NCBI GenBank assembly: GCA_049578465.1
Contig: JBAUMB010000055.1
Coordinates: 30,437 to 94,436, forward strand
From: Fen-1038 sp049578465
Lineage (GTDB): Bacteria > Chloroflexota > Anaerolineae > Anaerolineales > Villigracilaceae
Reading direction: 5' to 3'
Length of the DNA stretch: 64,000 nucleotides
Part shown: positions 50,187-59,050 of the stretch, piece after piece
Numbering within the stretch: position 1 is the stretch's first letter
Layout of the letters: the number at the start of each line of letters is the position of its first letter
Position numbers and translations under genes: made by a program
Notes under the pieces: model-generated
What the model saw: only the letters and a program-made list of their open reading frames with translations
What the model was told of the DNA's origin: nothing
Database searches by the model: none

Positions 50187-51734
50187 ATGAAGATCCGCAT
50201 TACGCCTCGCCTCGTTTCTTTCCTGATCCTCGGCCTGCTGACCCTTATCGGGATATTCCTCGTGCTCCGATCCACACCCGAGGGTCTTGGCTTGTCCGAT
50301 GATTCGATCGCGTATATTGCGGGTGCGCGCAGTCTGCTGGCAGGACATGGTTATCGTGAAGCATGGCTGGTAAGCGATAATCCGATCACACATTTCCCAC
50401 CCGGATTTTCTTCCGCGCTGACTGTAATCGGTTTATTTGGATTGGATCCGTTGCGCGGTGCGCGCTTCCTCAATGCTTTATTGTTTGGATTAAGCACAGG
50501 GCTGATCGGCACCCTTGGTTGGCGCATGACAAAGTCGCTAGTTGCGGGACTTGTGCTGGCCGCGCTGTTCGTTTTGAATGGATCATTATTGCAAGTTTAT
50601 ACAACAGCGATGAGTGAGCCGCTCTTCATCTTTTTGAGTCTGCTCGCGTTCTGGATGTTCGATCTATATTTTGAACGCGACATGCATTGGTTATGGATGA
50701 TCGCTTGCGGAGTCTTCGTCGGCGCGGCATACTTGACGCGTTATGCCGGACTAGCTTTAGTCGCCACATTTCTTTTTGCATTGTTTCTCCTGCACAATAC
50801 CTGGCGAAAGCGACTCGTCAGTGTGGGAATATTTCTCGCAAGCGTTTTGCCATTTGTTGTCGGCTGGTCAATTCGCAACATCATCGTCGCAGGCAATGCC
50901 ACCAATCGCGAATTGATATGGCATCCGATCACGGCCAGCAATTTCAATACCACGCTTTATACGATCTCGCAATTTCTTGTTCCTGTGGAAGATTGGCGCA
51001 AACAATTATACAAAACTCCCGTGCTGTTTATTGCTCTCACGACATTGATTTTATTAGTAGTGTTGGTTTGGGTAATAATCAAGGCATGGAATTATTTTGG
51101 AACACATTCACCAGCATCATCAGAGACAATTTCATTTTCAACAGGTTTATATGTCTTTGGATACATTGCCTCAATCATTGCTTCGATGTTGCTCTTTGAC
51201 GCCTCCACGAAATTTCAGTTACGGATTCTTGCGCCCATCTTTATCTCGCTGTTAATTCTACTTGTGTTGTTTGGGGTTTGGTTATGGCAGAAGCGCCGCG
51301 AGGCGGCCATTCTATTAGCATTATTTTTTATAGGCATATCTATTTACAATCAAATCGCGACCGTGCAAGACCTTTCAAAAGGCGGACAAGGATTCGCTTC
51401 CTTTGATTGGTACGACTCAAAGGCAATCGCTTATTTGCGTACCATCCCTCGCGCACTGATGATTTACACTAATGAAACGGGCGCGGTATATTTATATACC
51501 AACCGTCCCACTTATTCTTTGCCGAATCGTTTTGATCCAGTAACTGCTCAAGTTCGATCCGGTTATGAACAAGGCGTAGCATTAATGCATCAACAGATTC
51601 TGAATAAGAAAGCGGTGCTGGCAATCTTTGCGAGCGGTGAACAATCATCGGGGCCGGATGCCGCGTTTTTGGTTCAAGGTTTATATCCGGTAAGCAAATC
51701 CGGCACGGGCATTGTTTATGCCGCGGCGCCATAA
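50187..51734 (+). CDS. PMT/ArnT-like membrane glycosyltransferase
   Basis: 515 residues with about 11 helices and a small soluble tail. The early outer loop has GLSDDSIAYIAGARSLLAGHGY, with the acidic pair typical of GT39/PMT_2-like enzymes, and HFPPGFSSALTVIG follows as in ArnT-like proteins. It resembles the cut-off gene at 3-1430 in plan. It is likely to use a polyprenyl-phosphate sugar donor on the outer membrane face. It follows the PAPS-synthase gene by nine bases. Confidence 0.75.
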   Translation: MKIRITPRLVSFLILGLLTLIGIFLVLRSTPEGLGLSDDSIAYIAGARSLLAGHGYREAWLVSDNPITHFPPGFSSALTVIGLFGLDPLRGARFLNALLFGLSTGLIGTLGWRMTKSLVAGLVLAALFVLNGSLLQVYTTAMSEPLFIFLSLLAFWMFDLYFERDMHWLWMIACGVFVGAAYLTRYAGLALVATFLFALFLLHNTWRKRLVSVGIFLASVLPFVVGWSIRNIIVAGNATNRELIWHPITASNFNTTLYTISQFLVPVEDWRKQLYKTPVLFIALTTLILLVVLVWVIIKAWNYFGTHSPASSETISFSTGLYVFGYIASIIASMLLFDASTKFQLRILAPIFISLLILLVLFGVWLWQKRREAAILLALFFIGISIYNQIATVQDLSKGGQGFASFDWYDSKAIAYLRTIPRALMIYTNETGAVYLYTNRPTYSLPNRFDPVTAQVRSGYEQGVALMHQQILNKKAVLAIFASGEQSSGPDAAFLVQGLYPVSKSGTGIVYAAAP

Positions 51735-51742
51735 GAGGTAGG

Positions 51743-52570
51743 ATGAAGATTCAAGAAAAATTTGATTTGAAAGATCGCGTGGCAATCGTCACCGGCGGAG
51801 CGGGTTTGCTCGGAGCCGAGTTTTGTAAAACGCTTGCCGAAGCAGGCGCGTCCGTTGCAGTCGTTGATTTAAATATTGTAGTCGCAAAAAAAGTTGCAGA
51901 TGCTTTAAATAAAGATGGATACAATGTTAAAGGATTTGGCGTTGACATTACCAAACCTGATTCCGTTAAACAATTGGTCGCTTCCGTTCTCTCCGACTTT
52001 GGACGGCTCGACATTCTCGTGAATTCCGCGGCGCTCGATCCGAAGTTTGATCCCGATGCGGCATCGAAGGGAATCGCGCCCGGCAACTTTGAAGATTATC
52101 CGCTCGCAGATTGGAACGCGGCGTTGAACGTGAATTTGACTGGCATGTTTTTAATTACGCAAGCCTGCGTCAAGCCGATGATTGAACACGGCAAAAAAGG
52201 CAGCATTATCAACATCTGCTCGACGTATGGATTGAATGGACCCGATCAGCGCATTTATATCAAAGACGGAAAACGGGTCGCGTTCAAACCCGTTTATTAC
52301 ACCGTGACGAAAGCGGGCGTGCTCGGGTTTACAAAATATCTCGCGGCGTATTATGCGGATACAGAAATTAGAGTTAATGCGCTCACGCCCGGCGGCGTGT
52401 TCAATAATCACGAAGAATATTTCGTCAAGAATTATTCCGCCAAAACCATCCTGGGGCGCATGGCGCGCAAAGATGAAATGAACGGCGCGTTGTTGTTCCT
52501 TGCATCCGACGCATCGTCGTACATGACTGGCAATAATGTCGTTGTGGATGGCGGCTGGACAGCATGGTGA
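51743..52570 (+). CDS. SDR-family oxidoreductase of a nonulosonic acid module
   Basis: 275 residues, classical SDR. VTGGAGLLGAEFCKTLAEAG binds the nucleotide, VNSAALDPKF replaces the NAG motif, and YYTVTK supplies YxxxK. The C-terminal SSYMTGNNVVVDGGWTAW is typical. In Campylobacter a similar SDR (PtmA) precedes a CMP-nonulosonate synthetase (PtmB). The order here (SDR, NeuA-like, NeuB-like) is comparable, so a role in nonulosonic acid tailoring is plausible but not proven. Confidence 0.82.
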   Translation: MKIQEKFDLKDRVAIVTGGAGLLGAEFCKTLAEAGASVAVVDLNIVVAKKVADALNKDGYNVKGFGVDITKPDSVKQLVASVLSDFGRLDILVNSAALDPKFDPDAASKGIAPGNFEDYPLADWNAALNVNLTGMFLITQACVKPMIEHGKKGSIINICSTYGLNGPDQRIYIKDGKRVAFKPVYYTVTKAGVLGFTKYLAAYYADTEIRVNALTPGGVFNNHEEYFVKNYSAKTILGRMARKDEMNGALLFLASDASSYMTGNNVVVDGGWTAW

Positions 52571-52574
52571 GAAA

Positions 52575-53816
52575 ATGACAGAAATCTTAGCTATCATTCC
52601 GGCGCGCGGCGGCTCAAAAGGAATCCCGCGCAAAAATATTCGCGACTTCGCCGGTTATCCGTTGATCGCGTGGAGCATCGCGGCTGGCAAGCAATCGAAG
52701 TTGGTGACGCGCGTTATCGTCTCGACCGACGATGAAGAAATCGCATCTATTGCGCGGCAGTATGGAGCCGAAGTTCCATTCCTTCGTCCCGTTGAATTGG
52801 CACAAGATAATACGCTCGATTTGCCGGTCTTTGAACACGCACTTAAATGGTTGGAAGAGATCGAAGGATATAAGCCTGAGATTGTTGTCCAACTGCGTCC
52901 CACATCTCCCATTCGTCCGCGCGGCTGCGTCGACAATGCCATCAGCATTTTGCTGGAACATCCGCGCGCAGACTGTGTGCGCGGCGTGGTCCCGGCGGGA
53001 CAGAATCCGCATAAGATGTGGCGAATCTCCCGACCCGATGGCCCGATGAGTCCTTTGCTCGAAGTGCCTGGCATTGAAGAACCCTATAACGCACCGCGCC
53101 AGATTTTGCCACCGATCTATTGGCAGACCGGTCACATCGACGCGATACGCACCTCCACCATTACCCGAAAGAGTTCGCTGACCGGAAATAAAATTTATCC
53201 GCTGATCATTGATCCGCGTTACACCGTAGACATTGATAATCTTTCCGATTGGGCGAAATATGAATCCATTGTTTATAGCGGCGGCTTGGATATGGTTTCG
53301 CCCGGAAAAAAGAATCGTCCGATGCCGAAAACGATCAAAATGATCATCACAGATTTCGACGGCGTGATTACCGACGGACGCGTCTGGACGGATGAAAACG
53401 GAAAGGAAACGGTAGCCGCCTCACGTTCCGATTCGATGCGTGTCCGTCAATTGCGCGAACGCGGCATCGAGGTGATGATCCTTTCATCGGAAGTTAATCC
53501 CGTTGTCAAAGCGCGTGCGGAGAAAATGGGCATCGAAGCGATTCACGGCTTGAGTTTGAACGGAAAAGGCGAGGCACTTAAAAAATTCCTGATCGAAAAG
53601 AATCTCGACCCGGCAGAAATTATTTATCTGGGCAATGATTTCAATGACCTGCCTTGCTTTGAGATCGCCGGTTGGTCGGTGGCTGTAGCTGATGCTTATC
53701 CCGATGTTATCCGTGCCGCCGATTATGTGTTATCACTGCGGGGCGGTTATGGCGCGTTGAGGGAATTGTGTGATATGGTGTTGAAGAAACTTGAGGAGAA
53801 ACCGAATGGCTCGTGA
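52575..53816 (+). CDS. CMP-nonulosonate synthetase fused to KdsC-like HAD phosphatase
   Basis: 413 residues from ATG 52575; earlier in-frame ATGs lie inside the preceding gene. Residues about 1-235 are NeuA-like, with IPARGGSKGIPRKN (8-21), QLRPTSPIRP and the DPRYTVDIDNLSDW ending. Residues about 253-413 are a KdsC-type HAD phosphatase with DFDGV (260-264) and GNDFND (353-358). The same pairing occurs in vertebrate CMAS and some bacteria. It suggests a route through a phosphorylated nonulosonic acid (such as Neu5Ac-9-P or KDN-9-P) that is dephosphorylated and then CMP-activated. Confidence 0.9.
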   Translation: MTEILAIIPARGGSKGIPRKNIRDFAGYPLIAWSIAAGKQSKLVTRVIVSTDDEEIASIARQYGAEVPFLRPVELAQDNTLDLPVFEHALKWLEEIEGYKPEIVVQLRPTSPIRPRGCVDNAISILLEHPRADCVRGVVPAGQNPHKMWRISRPDGPMSPLLEVPGIEEPYNAPRQILPPIYWQTGHIDAIRTSTITRKSSLTGNKIYPLIIDPRYTVDIDNLSDWAKYESIVYSGGLDMVSPGKKNRPMPKTIKMIITDFDGVITDGRVWTDENGKETVAASRSDSMRVRQLRERGIEVMILSSEVNPVVKARAEKMGIEAIHGLSLNGKGEALKKFLIEKNLDPAEIIYLGNDFNDLPCFEIAGWSVAVADAYPDVIRAADYVLSLRGGYGALRELCDMVLKKLEEKPNGS

Positions 53817-54687
53817 AATCAAAATTGGAAATCGAATGGTCGGCGATGGACACCCTGCATATGTCATCGCTGAAATTGGAATTAATCATAACGGCGATAT
53901 CGAGATCGCCAAACAAATTATTGACGCCGCAGTTCATGCAGGTGTGGACGCGGTGAAATTCCAGAAACGCACACCCGATGTCTCGACGCCTGAAGCGCAA
54001 AAGACTCAGATGCGCGAAACACCGTGGGGTTATATTACTTATCTCGATTATCGTCATAAAGTTGAATTCACGGCGGATCAATATCACGAGATCGATGTCT
54101 TTTGCAAGGAAAGAAATATTCCGTGGATGGTTTCGGTGTGGGATGAACCGGCAGTGGATTTTATGGAAAACTTCGATACGCCCGCCTATAAAATTCCGTC
54201 TGCATCTCTTACGGATCACAAATTATTAAAGCATGTCCGTAAGACCGGCAAGCCGATGATCATTTCAACCGGCATGTCCACGATGGATCAAATTCAAAAG
54301 GCGGTGAAGATTATCGGCGAAGAAAATCTCGTCATCATGCACTGCACCAGCACCTATCCATGTGAGCCGGAAGAATTGAATCTCAAAATGATCGAAACGC
54401 TTCGCGATGAATTTCCAAATAATCCGATCGGATATTCTGGACATGAAGTTGGGCTCGTGCCTTCGGCAGTTGCAGTCGCGCTGGGCGCGTGCGCGGTGGA
54501 ACGTCATATCACGTTGGATCGTGCCATGTGGGGATCAGATCAAGCCGCATCCGTGGAGCCGGGCGGCTTTGAACGGCTCGTCAAATACATTCGCGTGGCT
54601 GAGGCCTCGGTGGGCGACGGTGTGAAAAAAGTTTACGATAGTGAAAAGGCTTCAATGAAGAAATTGCGCCGCGTGAATGATGAATAA
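53806..54687 (+). CDS. neuB: Nonulosonic acid synthase, NeuB family, without SAF domain
   Basis: 293 residues from ATG 53806, seven bases after GAGGAGA and overlapping the previous gene by 11 bases. The TIM-barrel motifs AYVIAEIGINHNGD, AGVDAVKFQKRTPD, YKIPSASLTDHKLL, HCTSTYPCEPEELNL and GYSGHEVG are clear. The chain ends near KLRRVNDE, where other NeuB proteins continue into the SAF cap of about 60 residues, present in the copy at 33079. Forms without the cap exist; here the partner phosphatase domain hints at a phosphorylated product. Confidence 0.9.
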   Translation: MAREIKIGNRMVGDGHPAYVIAEIGINHNGDIEIAKQIIDAAVHAGVDAVKFQKRTPDVSTPEAQKTQMRETPWGYITYLDYRHKVEFTADQYHEIDVFCKERNIPWMVSVWDEPAVDFMENFDTPAYKIPSASLTDHKLLKHVRKTGKPMIISTGMSTMDQIQKAVKIIGEENLVIMHCTSTYPCEPEELNLKMIETLRDEFPNNPIGYSGHEVGLVPSAVAVALGACAVERHITLDRAMWGSDQAASVEPGGFERLVKYIRVAEASVGDGVKKVYDSEKASMKKLRRVNDE

Positions 54688-54705
54688 ATAATTCTGTGAA
54701 CCTTA

Positions 54706-55548
54706 ATGAATCTGCGAAGGCTACTTCGTCCCGCCGGTAAAACAACTCAAGCGATTCTTCATTGGAAGCGATTTTCATTCAATGATGCTCCGCCTATCTT
54801 CGGTAATTCCAAACCAAAGAGCGGGTCGCATCTGTTGCTGCAAATTCTCAACGGCTTCACGCAGCTCCTGCCGTATCGTTATGTGGACGCCGATCCGATT
54901 CGCACCATCACCAAAGATGGCAGGCGGCGCACTTCGGATGAAATTTTATCAGACTTGAAGAATGTTCCGAGGGGCGTGATCGGTTGGGGATATTTGGAAG
55001 CCACAAAAGAAAACGTTTCTTTCTTGACCGCGAACGGACGCGTTAACTATTTCATTTATCGCGACCCGCGCGATATGCTCGTCTCGCAAGTGTTCTTTGC
55101 AACCGACATCTACGAAGAACATGGGATGCATAACTACTATAAATCATTACCTGATTTTTCTGCGAGACTCAAAGTTGCCATCACCGGCATTGACCAAGAT
55201 GGCTTGCATATGGTCAGTGTGAAGCAACGATACGAAGGTGTGTTCCAATGGCTCGAACAAAAGAACGTGATGTGCATCCGCTTCGAAGAGCTGATTAACA
55301 ATCGCGATGTGACTCTTAACGCTATGCTCGATGAAGTGGAAAAGACTGGTTATAAAATCCCTACGCCTCGCGAGAAGGCAATGAAAATTTTGGTGGACGC
55401 AATTCAACCTAAAAAGAGTCACACCTTTCGCTCTGGAAAAACGGGCGGATGGAAAGAGTATTTTTCAAACGAACATAAAAAATTATTCAAAGATGTGGCG
55501 GGCGATTTATTGGTGAGACTTGGTTATGAAAAGAAGAATGACTGGTAA
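54706..55548 (+). CDS. Sulfotransferase 4 (PAPS-dependent)
   Basis: 280 residues. The 5'-phosphosulfate loop is NSKPKSGSHLLLQIL, the 3'-phosphate motif is YFIYRDPRDMLVSQVFF, and FRSGKTGGWKEYFSNEHKKLF is the C-terminal signature of Sulfotransfer_1 proteins. It is a close paralogue of 57230-58087; the GT-B gene 55548-57230 lies between them, joined by one-base overlaps (TAATG), so the three are translated together. Confidence 0.87.
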   Translation: MNLRRLLRPAGKTTQAILHWKRFSFNDAPPIFGNSKPKSGSHLLLQILNGFTQLLPYRYVDADPIRTITKDGRRRTSDEILSDLKNVPRGVIGWGYLEATKENVSFLTANGRVNYFIYRDPRDMLVSQVFFATDIYEEHGMHNYYKSLPDFSARLKVAITGIDQDGLHMVSVKQRYEGVFQWLEQKNVMCIRFEELINNRDVTLNAMLDEVEKTGYKIPTPREKAMKILVDAIQPKKSHTFRSGKTGGWKEYFSNEHKKLFKDVAGDLLVRLGYEKKNDW

Positions 55549-57230
55549 TGACATCGCTTAACGAAATTTATACCCAACGCATCAAACGCGGATTTGTCCG
55601 CAGACTGAATAATTTAAAAATCGCTTCCATGGCGCGGCAAGTGGCAAAACGCATGTCGCAACCGTCTAATAGCGCGCCGATTGCCTTCTTCAAAGCCTCC
55701 ACCGGCATTGACGATCTTTCATGGAATAGCGGATTTCATCTGCTGGCATCGTGGGGATTCCGCTTGCAGGGAATCCCTGTGGTCTATTTCGCATGCAATT
55801 CAGGGATGAGTCATTGCGTGCTGGGGACGAATCGCGAGAATGTCTATAAAGAGCCGCCGTGCAAATCGTGTGTGTATCAATCAAAGACGCTTTATAACGG
55901 CGTGCCTTCAATTGATGGTCGAGTAGGCGGCGGGGTCTCGATACCTTCGTACTCGACCACCAGCGCCGTATCGAGACCAGAGTCGGGTGTTCGTTGGTTC
56001 AACTTTCAACGGGATGAAAAACTAAATGAAGCAGTAGTAAGCCTTTCGGTCGAAGAGATGATGCATTTTGCCTGGGAAGGGATTCCGCTTGGAAAGTTAT
56101 GCCTTCCCGGTTTACGATGGATTCTTCGCGTCCATCATTTGAATAATGACGAGAACACGCGTTATCTTTTGCGTGAGTATATTTTATCGGCGTGGAATGT
56201 AGCGCAGAAATTTTCAAAGCTTCTCGATGAAACCAAGCCGCGCGCGGTGGTTGTCTTCAATGGACAATTCTTCCCCGAAGCCACGGCGCGTTATGTGGCG
56301 CAACAACGCGGCATTCGTGTGATCACGCATGAAGTCGGATTGCAGCCTGCGTCGGCGTTCTTCACCGATGGCGAAGCGACCGCGTATCCGATTCATATTC
56401 CCGATGAGTTTGAATTGAACGATGCGCAAAACGCAAAACTGGATGCGTATCTCGCCAAGCGTTTTCAAGGTGACTTCACGATGGCGGGCATCAAGTTTTG
56501 GGCGGACATGAAAGGGCCGGACGAATCTTTCTTGAACAGAGCCGCACACTTCAAGCAGATCGTGCCAGTGTTTACCAACGTCATTTTCGATACCAGCCAG
56601 CCGCACGCCAACACGGTTTTCAGCGACATGTTCGGGTGGCTCGATGTTCTTTTGAAAATCATCCAGTCACATCCCGAAACGTTGTTCGTGATCCGCGCGC
56701 ATCCCGATGAGACGCGCACGCGCAAGGAAAGCCGCGAGACCGTTCAGGATTGGGTCGAAGCGAATGGTGTGGATAAATTGGAAAATGTTGTATTCGTCGC
56801 GCCGAAGGAAACGTTGAGTTCGTATGAGTTGATCCAGCGCTCGAAGTTCGTGATGGTTTATAACTCGACCATTGGGCTGGAGGCTGCGCTGATGGGCAAG
56901 CCCGTGTTGTGCGCGGGCAAGGCGCGCTTCACGCAGTATCCAACGGTGTTCTTCCCGCAGACTGTCGCTGAGCAAAGAAGCAAGATGGAAGAATTTCTTG
57001 CGTCTGAAACGATTGATGTCCCGCTTGAGTTTAAACGCAATGCGCGCAGATTTTTGTATTATCAGTTGTTCAGAACATCATTGCCGTTTGGAGATTTCCT
57101 TGAGCCGTCCGTCCGCACAACGCAGACGCGGTTGAAGTCATTTGAGTTGGAAGAGTTGTTAGAGTCGAGCGCGATCAAAATAATTTTGAATGGCGTACTT
57201 GATAACAAAGATTTCTTATTGGAAGAATAA
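55548..57230 (+). CDS. GT-B capsule-type glycosyltransferase with in-frame repeat insertion
   Basis: 560 residues. The C-terminal half has ETLFVIRAHPDETRTRKESRE and MVYNSTIGLEAALMGKPVLCAGKARF, matching the donor region of capsule synthase/CDP-glycerol-transferase-like enzymes; MAGIKFWADM and FTNVIFDTSQPHANTVF precede it. Four cysteines cluster in the N-terminal third. Residues 124-144 are encoded by a nested palindromic element (55917-55978). Paralogous in plan to 26552 and 42315. Flanked by two sulfotransferases, it may make the sugar unit they sulfate. Confidence 0.74.
   Translation: MTSLNEIYTQRIKRGFVRRLNNLKIASMARQVAKRMSQPSNSAPIAFFKASTGIDDLSWNSGFHLLASWGFRLQGIPVVYFACNSGMSHCVLGTNRENVYKEPPCKSCVYQSKTLYNGVPSIDGRVGGGVSIPSYSTTSAVSRPESGVRWFNFQRDEKLNEAVVSLSVEEMMHFAWEGIPLGKLCLPGLRWILRVHHLNNDENTRYLLREYILSAWNVAQKFSKLLDETKPRAVVVFNGQFFPEATARYVAQQRGIRVITHEVGLQPASAFFTDGEATAYPIHIPDEFELNDAQNAKLDAYLAKRFQGDFTMAGIKFWADMKGPDESFLNRAAHFKQIVPVFTNVIFDTSQPHANTVFSDMFGWLDVLLKIIQSHPETLFVIRAHPDETRTRKESRETVQDWVEANGVDKLENVVFVAPKETLSSYELIQRSKFVMVYNSTIGLEAALMGKPVLCAGKARFTQYPTVFFPQTVAEQRSKMEEFLASETIDVPLEFKRNARRFLYYQLFRTSLPFGDFLEPSVRTTQTRLKSFELEELLESSAIKIILNGVLDNKDFLLEE
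55917..55978. repeat. Nested palindromic element, family 1, inside a GT-B gene
   Basis: 62 bases. The outer arms GGTCGAGTAGGCGGCGG (55917-55933) and ACCAGCGCCGTATCGAGACC (55959-55978) enclose an inverse inner unit (55934-55958, GGTCTCGATACC...TACTCGACC). The architecture and codon phase match the copy at 41347-41412, and both give G-R-V-G-G in the protein. Confidence 0.85.
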
Positions 57231-58087
57231 TGACTCTCAAATCATCTCTTCGTTCTTTCGTTTATCAAGCCGAAAAACAAATTCAGCGCGTTCGCTTTGC
57301 GTCCATGCCTGAACCGAAAGATGGCTGGCCCATCCTGCTCAGCATTTCCTTTCCCAAAAGCGGCACACATCTGCTTGACCAAATCCTGCTCGGCTTCTCG
57401 AAGGTCGCGCCGTTTTCGCTGCGACTGCATTCGTTCTATGCCGAATACGAAGGCGAAAGCGGAATCAAGCGCACGCCTGAACAAGCGATTGATTGGCTGG
57501 ATTCGCTTCGTTCACGCGACATTGCCTCGGCGCATCTCTTCGCTCGTCCCGAAGCGATTAATCGTTTAATTAAACCTTCCTTCGTTCCATACTTTATCTT
57601 CCGAGATCCGCGCGATGTGGTGGTCTCGCATGTTTTCTATGTGACCGACATGGAAGCGCGTCACGTTCACCATGATTATTACGCTTCGCTTCCCGATTTC
57701 GACTCGCGACTCAAGGTGAGCATTCTTGGACGCCCCGAACTTGACATTGAATTCCCAAACATCGCGGATCGCTTCGCGCCATATCTGGGCTGGCTCGAGC
57801 ATCCCGAAGTGATGAAGATTCATTTTGAAGATTTGGTCAATGACCGGACCGCAACTTTGAATCGAATCATGGATCATTTCCTTGCGCGCGTTCCATTGAC
57901 TGTTCCCCGAGAAAAGACTCTTGATTCGCTTGAGTCATCCATCAATCCAAGCAAATCCCCCACGTTTCGTTCCGGTAAAACGGGCGAATGGAAAAAACAT
58001 TTTACGGATGAGCATAAAAAGATTTTCAAGGCTGTGGCAGGCGATTTGTTGATACGATTGGGACATGAGAAAGACAATAACTGGTAA
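57230..58087 (+). CDS. Sulfotransferase 5 (PAPS-dependent)
   Basis: 285 residues. ISFPKSGTHLLDQILLGF holds the 5'-phosphosulfate loop, YFIFRDPRDVVVSHVFYV the 3'-phosphate motif, and FRSGKTGEWKKHFTDEHKKIF the C-terminal signature. It is a paralogue of 54706-55548 with the same length and ending (LGxEKxxNW). Two related copies around one glycosyltransferase suggest sulfation of two positions or two related sugars. Confidence 0.87.
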   Translation: MTLKSSLRSFVYQAEKQIQRVRFASMPEPKDGWPILLSISFPKSGTHLLDQILLGFSKVAPFSLRLHSFYAEYEGESGIKRTPEQAIDWLDSLRSRDIASAHLFARPEAINRLIKPSFVPYFIFRDPRDVVVSHVFYVTDMEARHVHHDYYASLPDFDSRLKVSILGRPELDIEFPNIADRFAPYLGWLEHPEVMKIHFEDLVNDRTATLNRIMDHFLARVPLTVPREKTLDSLESSINPSKSPTFRSGKTGEWKKHFTDEHKKIFKAVAGDLLIRLGHEKDNNW

Positions 58088-58107
58088 GGGCACGATATAT
58101 CGTGCCC
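58088..58107. repeat. Perfect 20-base palindrome after the sulfotransferase gene
   Basis: GGGCACGATATATCGTGCCC is a perfect inverted repeat directly after the stop of the sulfotransferase gene and eight bases before the next ATG. It has no T-run. It may be a small interspersed palindromic element, an operator or an RNA hairpin. Confidence 0.6.
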
Positions 58108-58114
58108 CAACAAC

Positions 58115-59047
58115 ATGAATTGTTCAGTAGTTACCCGAGCTTATAACGAAGAAAAACATATCGGTCGTTTGCTCGAAGGGATTCAGCAACAAACGATTCA
58201 AGATGTGGAAATCATTCTGGTTGATTCTGGTTCGACAGATTCAACCGTCTCGATTGCTGAGTCTTTCGGGGCGCGGATCGTGAGAATCCCGTCAGACGAG
58301 TTTACGTTTGGGCGGTCGCTCAACTTCGGTGTCCATGAAGCGAGGCGGGAATTGATCGTCATTGCCAGCGCGCATGTCTATCCAGTCTATCCTGATTGGC
58401 TGGAGACTCTGCTCAATCCGTTTGAAGATGAACGAGTCGCGTTGACCTATGGCAAACAGCGCGGAGCGGAGTCGGCAAAATTTTCGGAGGGGCAAATCTT
58501 TCATCAGTGGTATCCCGATGCGAGCGATCTGAATCAAGCGACCGCGTTTTGCAACAACGCCAATGCCGCGATCCGAAAAAGTTTGTGGGAGAAAAATCTA
58601 TACGATGAAACGCTGACGGGACTGGAGGATTTGGCGTGGGCGAAGTGGGCAAAGGAGCAGGGACATGCGATTGCGTATGTGGCGGAGGCGGAGATCGTGC
58701 ATGTGCATCATGAGACGCCGCGCGGCGTGTTCAATCGTTATCGCCGCGAAGCGATGGCGTTCAAACATATCCATCCCGAGGCGAATTTTAATTTCTATGA
58801 TTTCGTGCGCTTGACCGCAACGAATATTTTCAGCGACTTGTATCACGCGGCGCGCGAACGCGTGCTGTGGAAGAATATCACTTCAATATTTTGGTTTCGC
58901 TTCATGCAGTTTCATGGAACAAGAATCGGCTATCGCGAGTCGAGTCTGCTGACGCCGCAACTGCGCGAGACGTTTTATTATGCTCGCGAGCGTAAGCTAA
59001 AAAATTATGCGAAGAGAGATGTCGAGCCGATTAGGTATAATGAGTGA
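58115..59047 (+). CDS. GT2-family glycosyltransferase
   Basis: 310 residues. The GT-A start is CSVVTRAYNEEKHIGRLLEGI, with VDSGSTDSTVSIAESFGARIVRI, FGRSLNFGVHEA, a metal-site-like ASAHVYPVYPDWLETLLNP and GLEDLAWAKWAKEQGHAI. This is the pattern of rhamnosyl/glucosyl-type GT2 enzymes; SAH stands where D-x-D is usual, so metal use may differ. It follows the palindrome and the sulfotransferase pair. Confidence 0.83.
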   Translation: MNCSVVTRAYNEEKHIGRLLEGIQQQTIQDVEIILVDSGSTDSTVSIAESFGARIVRIPSDEFTFGRSLNFGVHEARRELIVIASAHVYPVYPDWLETLLNPFEDERVALTYGKQRGAESAKFSEGQIFHQWYPDASDLNQATAFCNNANAAIRKSLWEKNLYDETLTGLEDLAWAKWAKEQGHAIAYVAEAEIVHVHHETPRGVFNRYRREAMAFKHIHPEANFNFYDFVRLTATNIFSDLYHAARERVLWKNITSIFWFRFMQFHGTRIGYRESSLLTPQLRETFYYARERKLKNYAKRDVEPIRYNE

Positions 59048-59050
59048 AGT

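Noticed and set aside
49683..50393. A 236-codon minus-strand frame opposite the APS-kinase domain
   Set aside because: The plus strand shows clear Walker A and kinase motifs; the antisense product has no recognisable features.
41347..55978. CRISPR array formed by the repeated GGTCGAGTAG sequences
   Set aside because: The copies are kilobases apart, in both orientations, nested and without regular spacers or cas genes.
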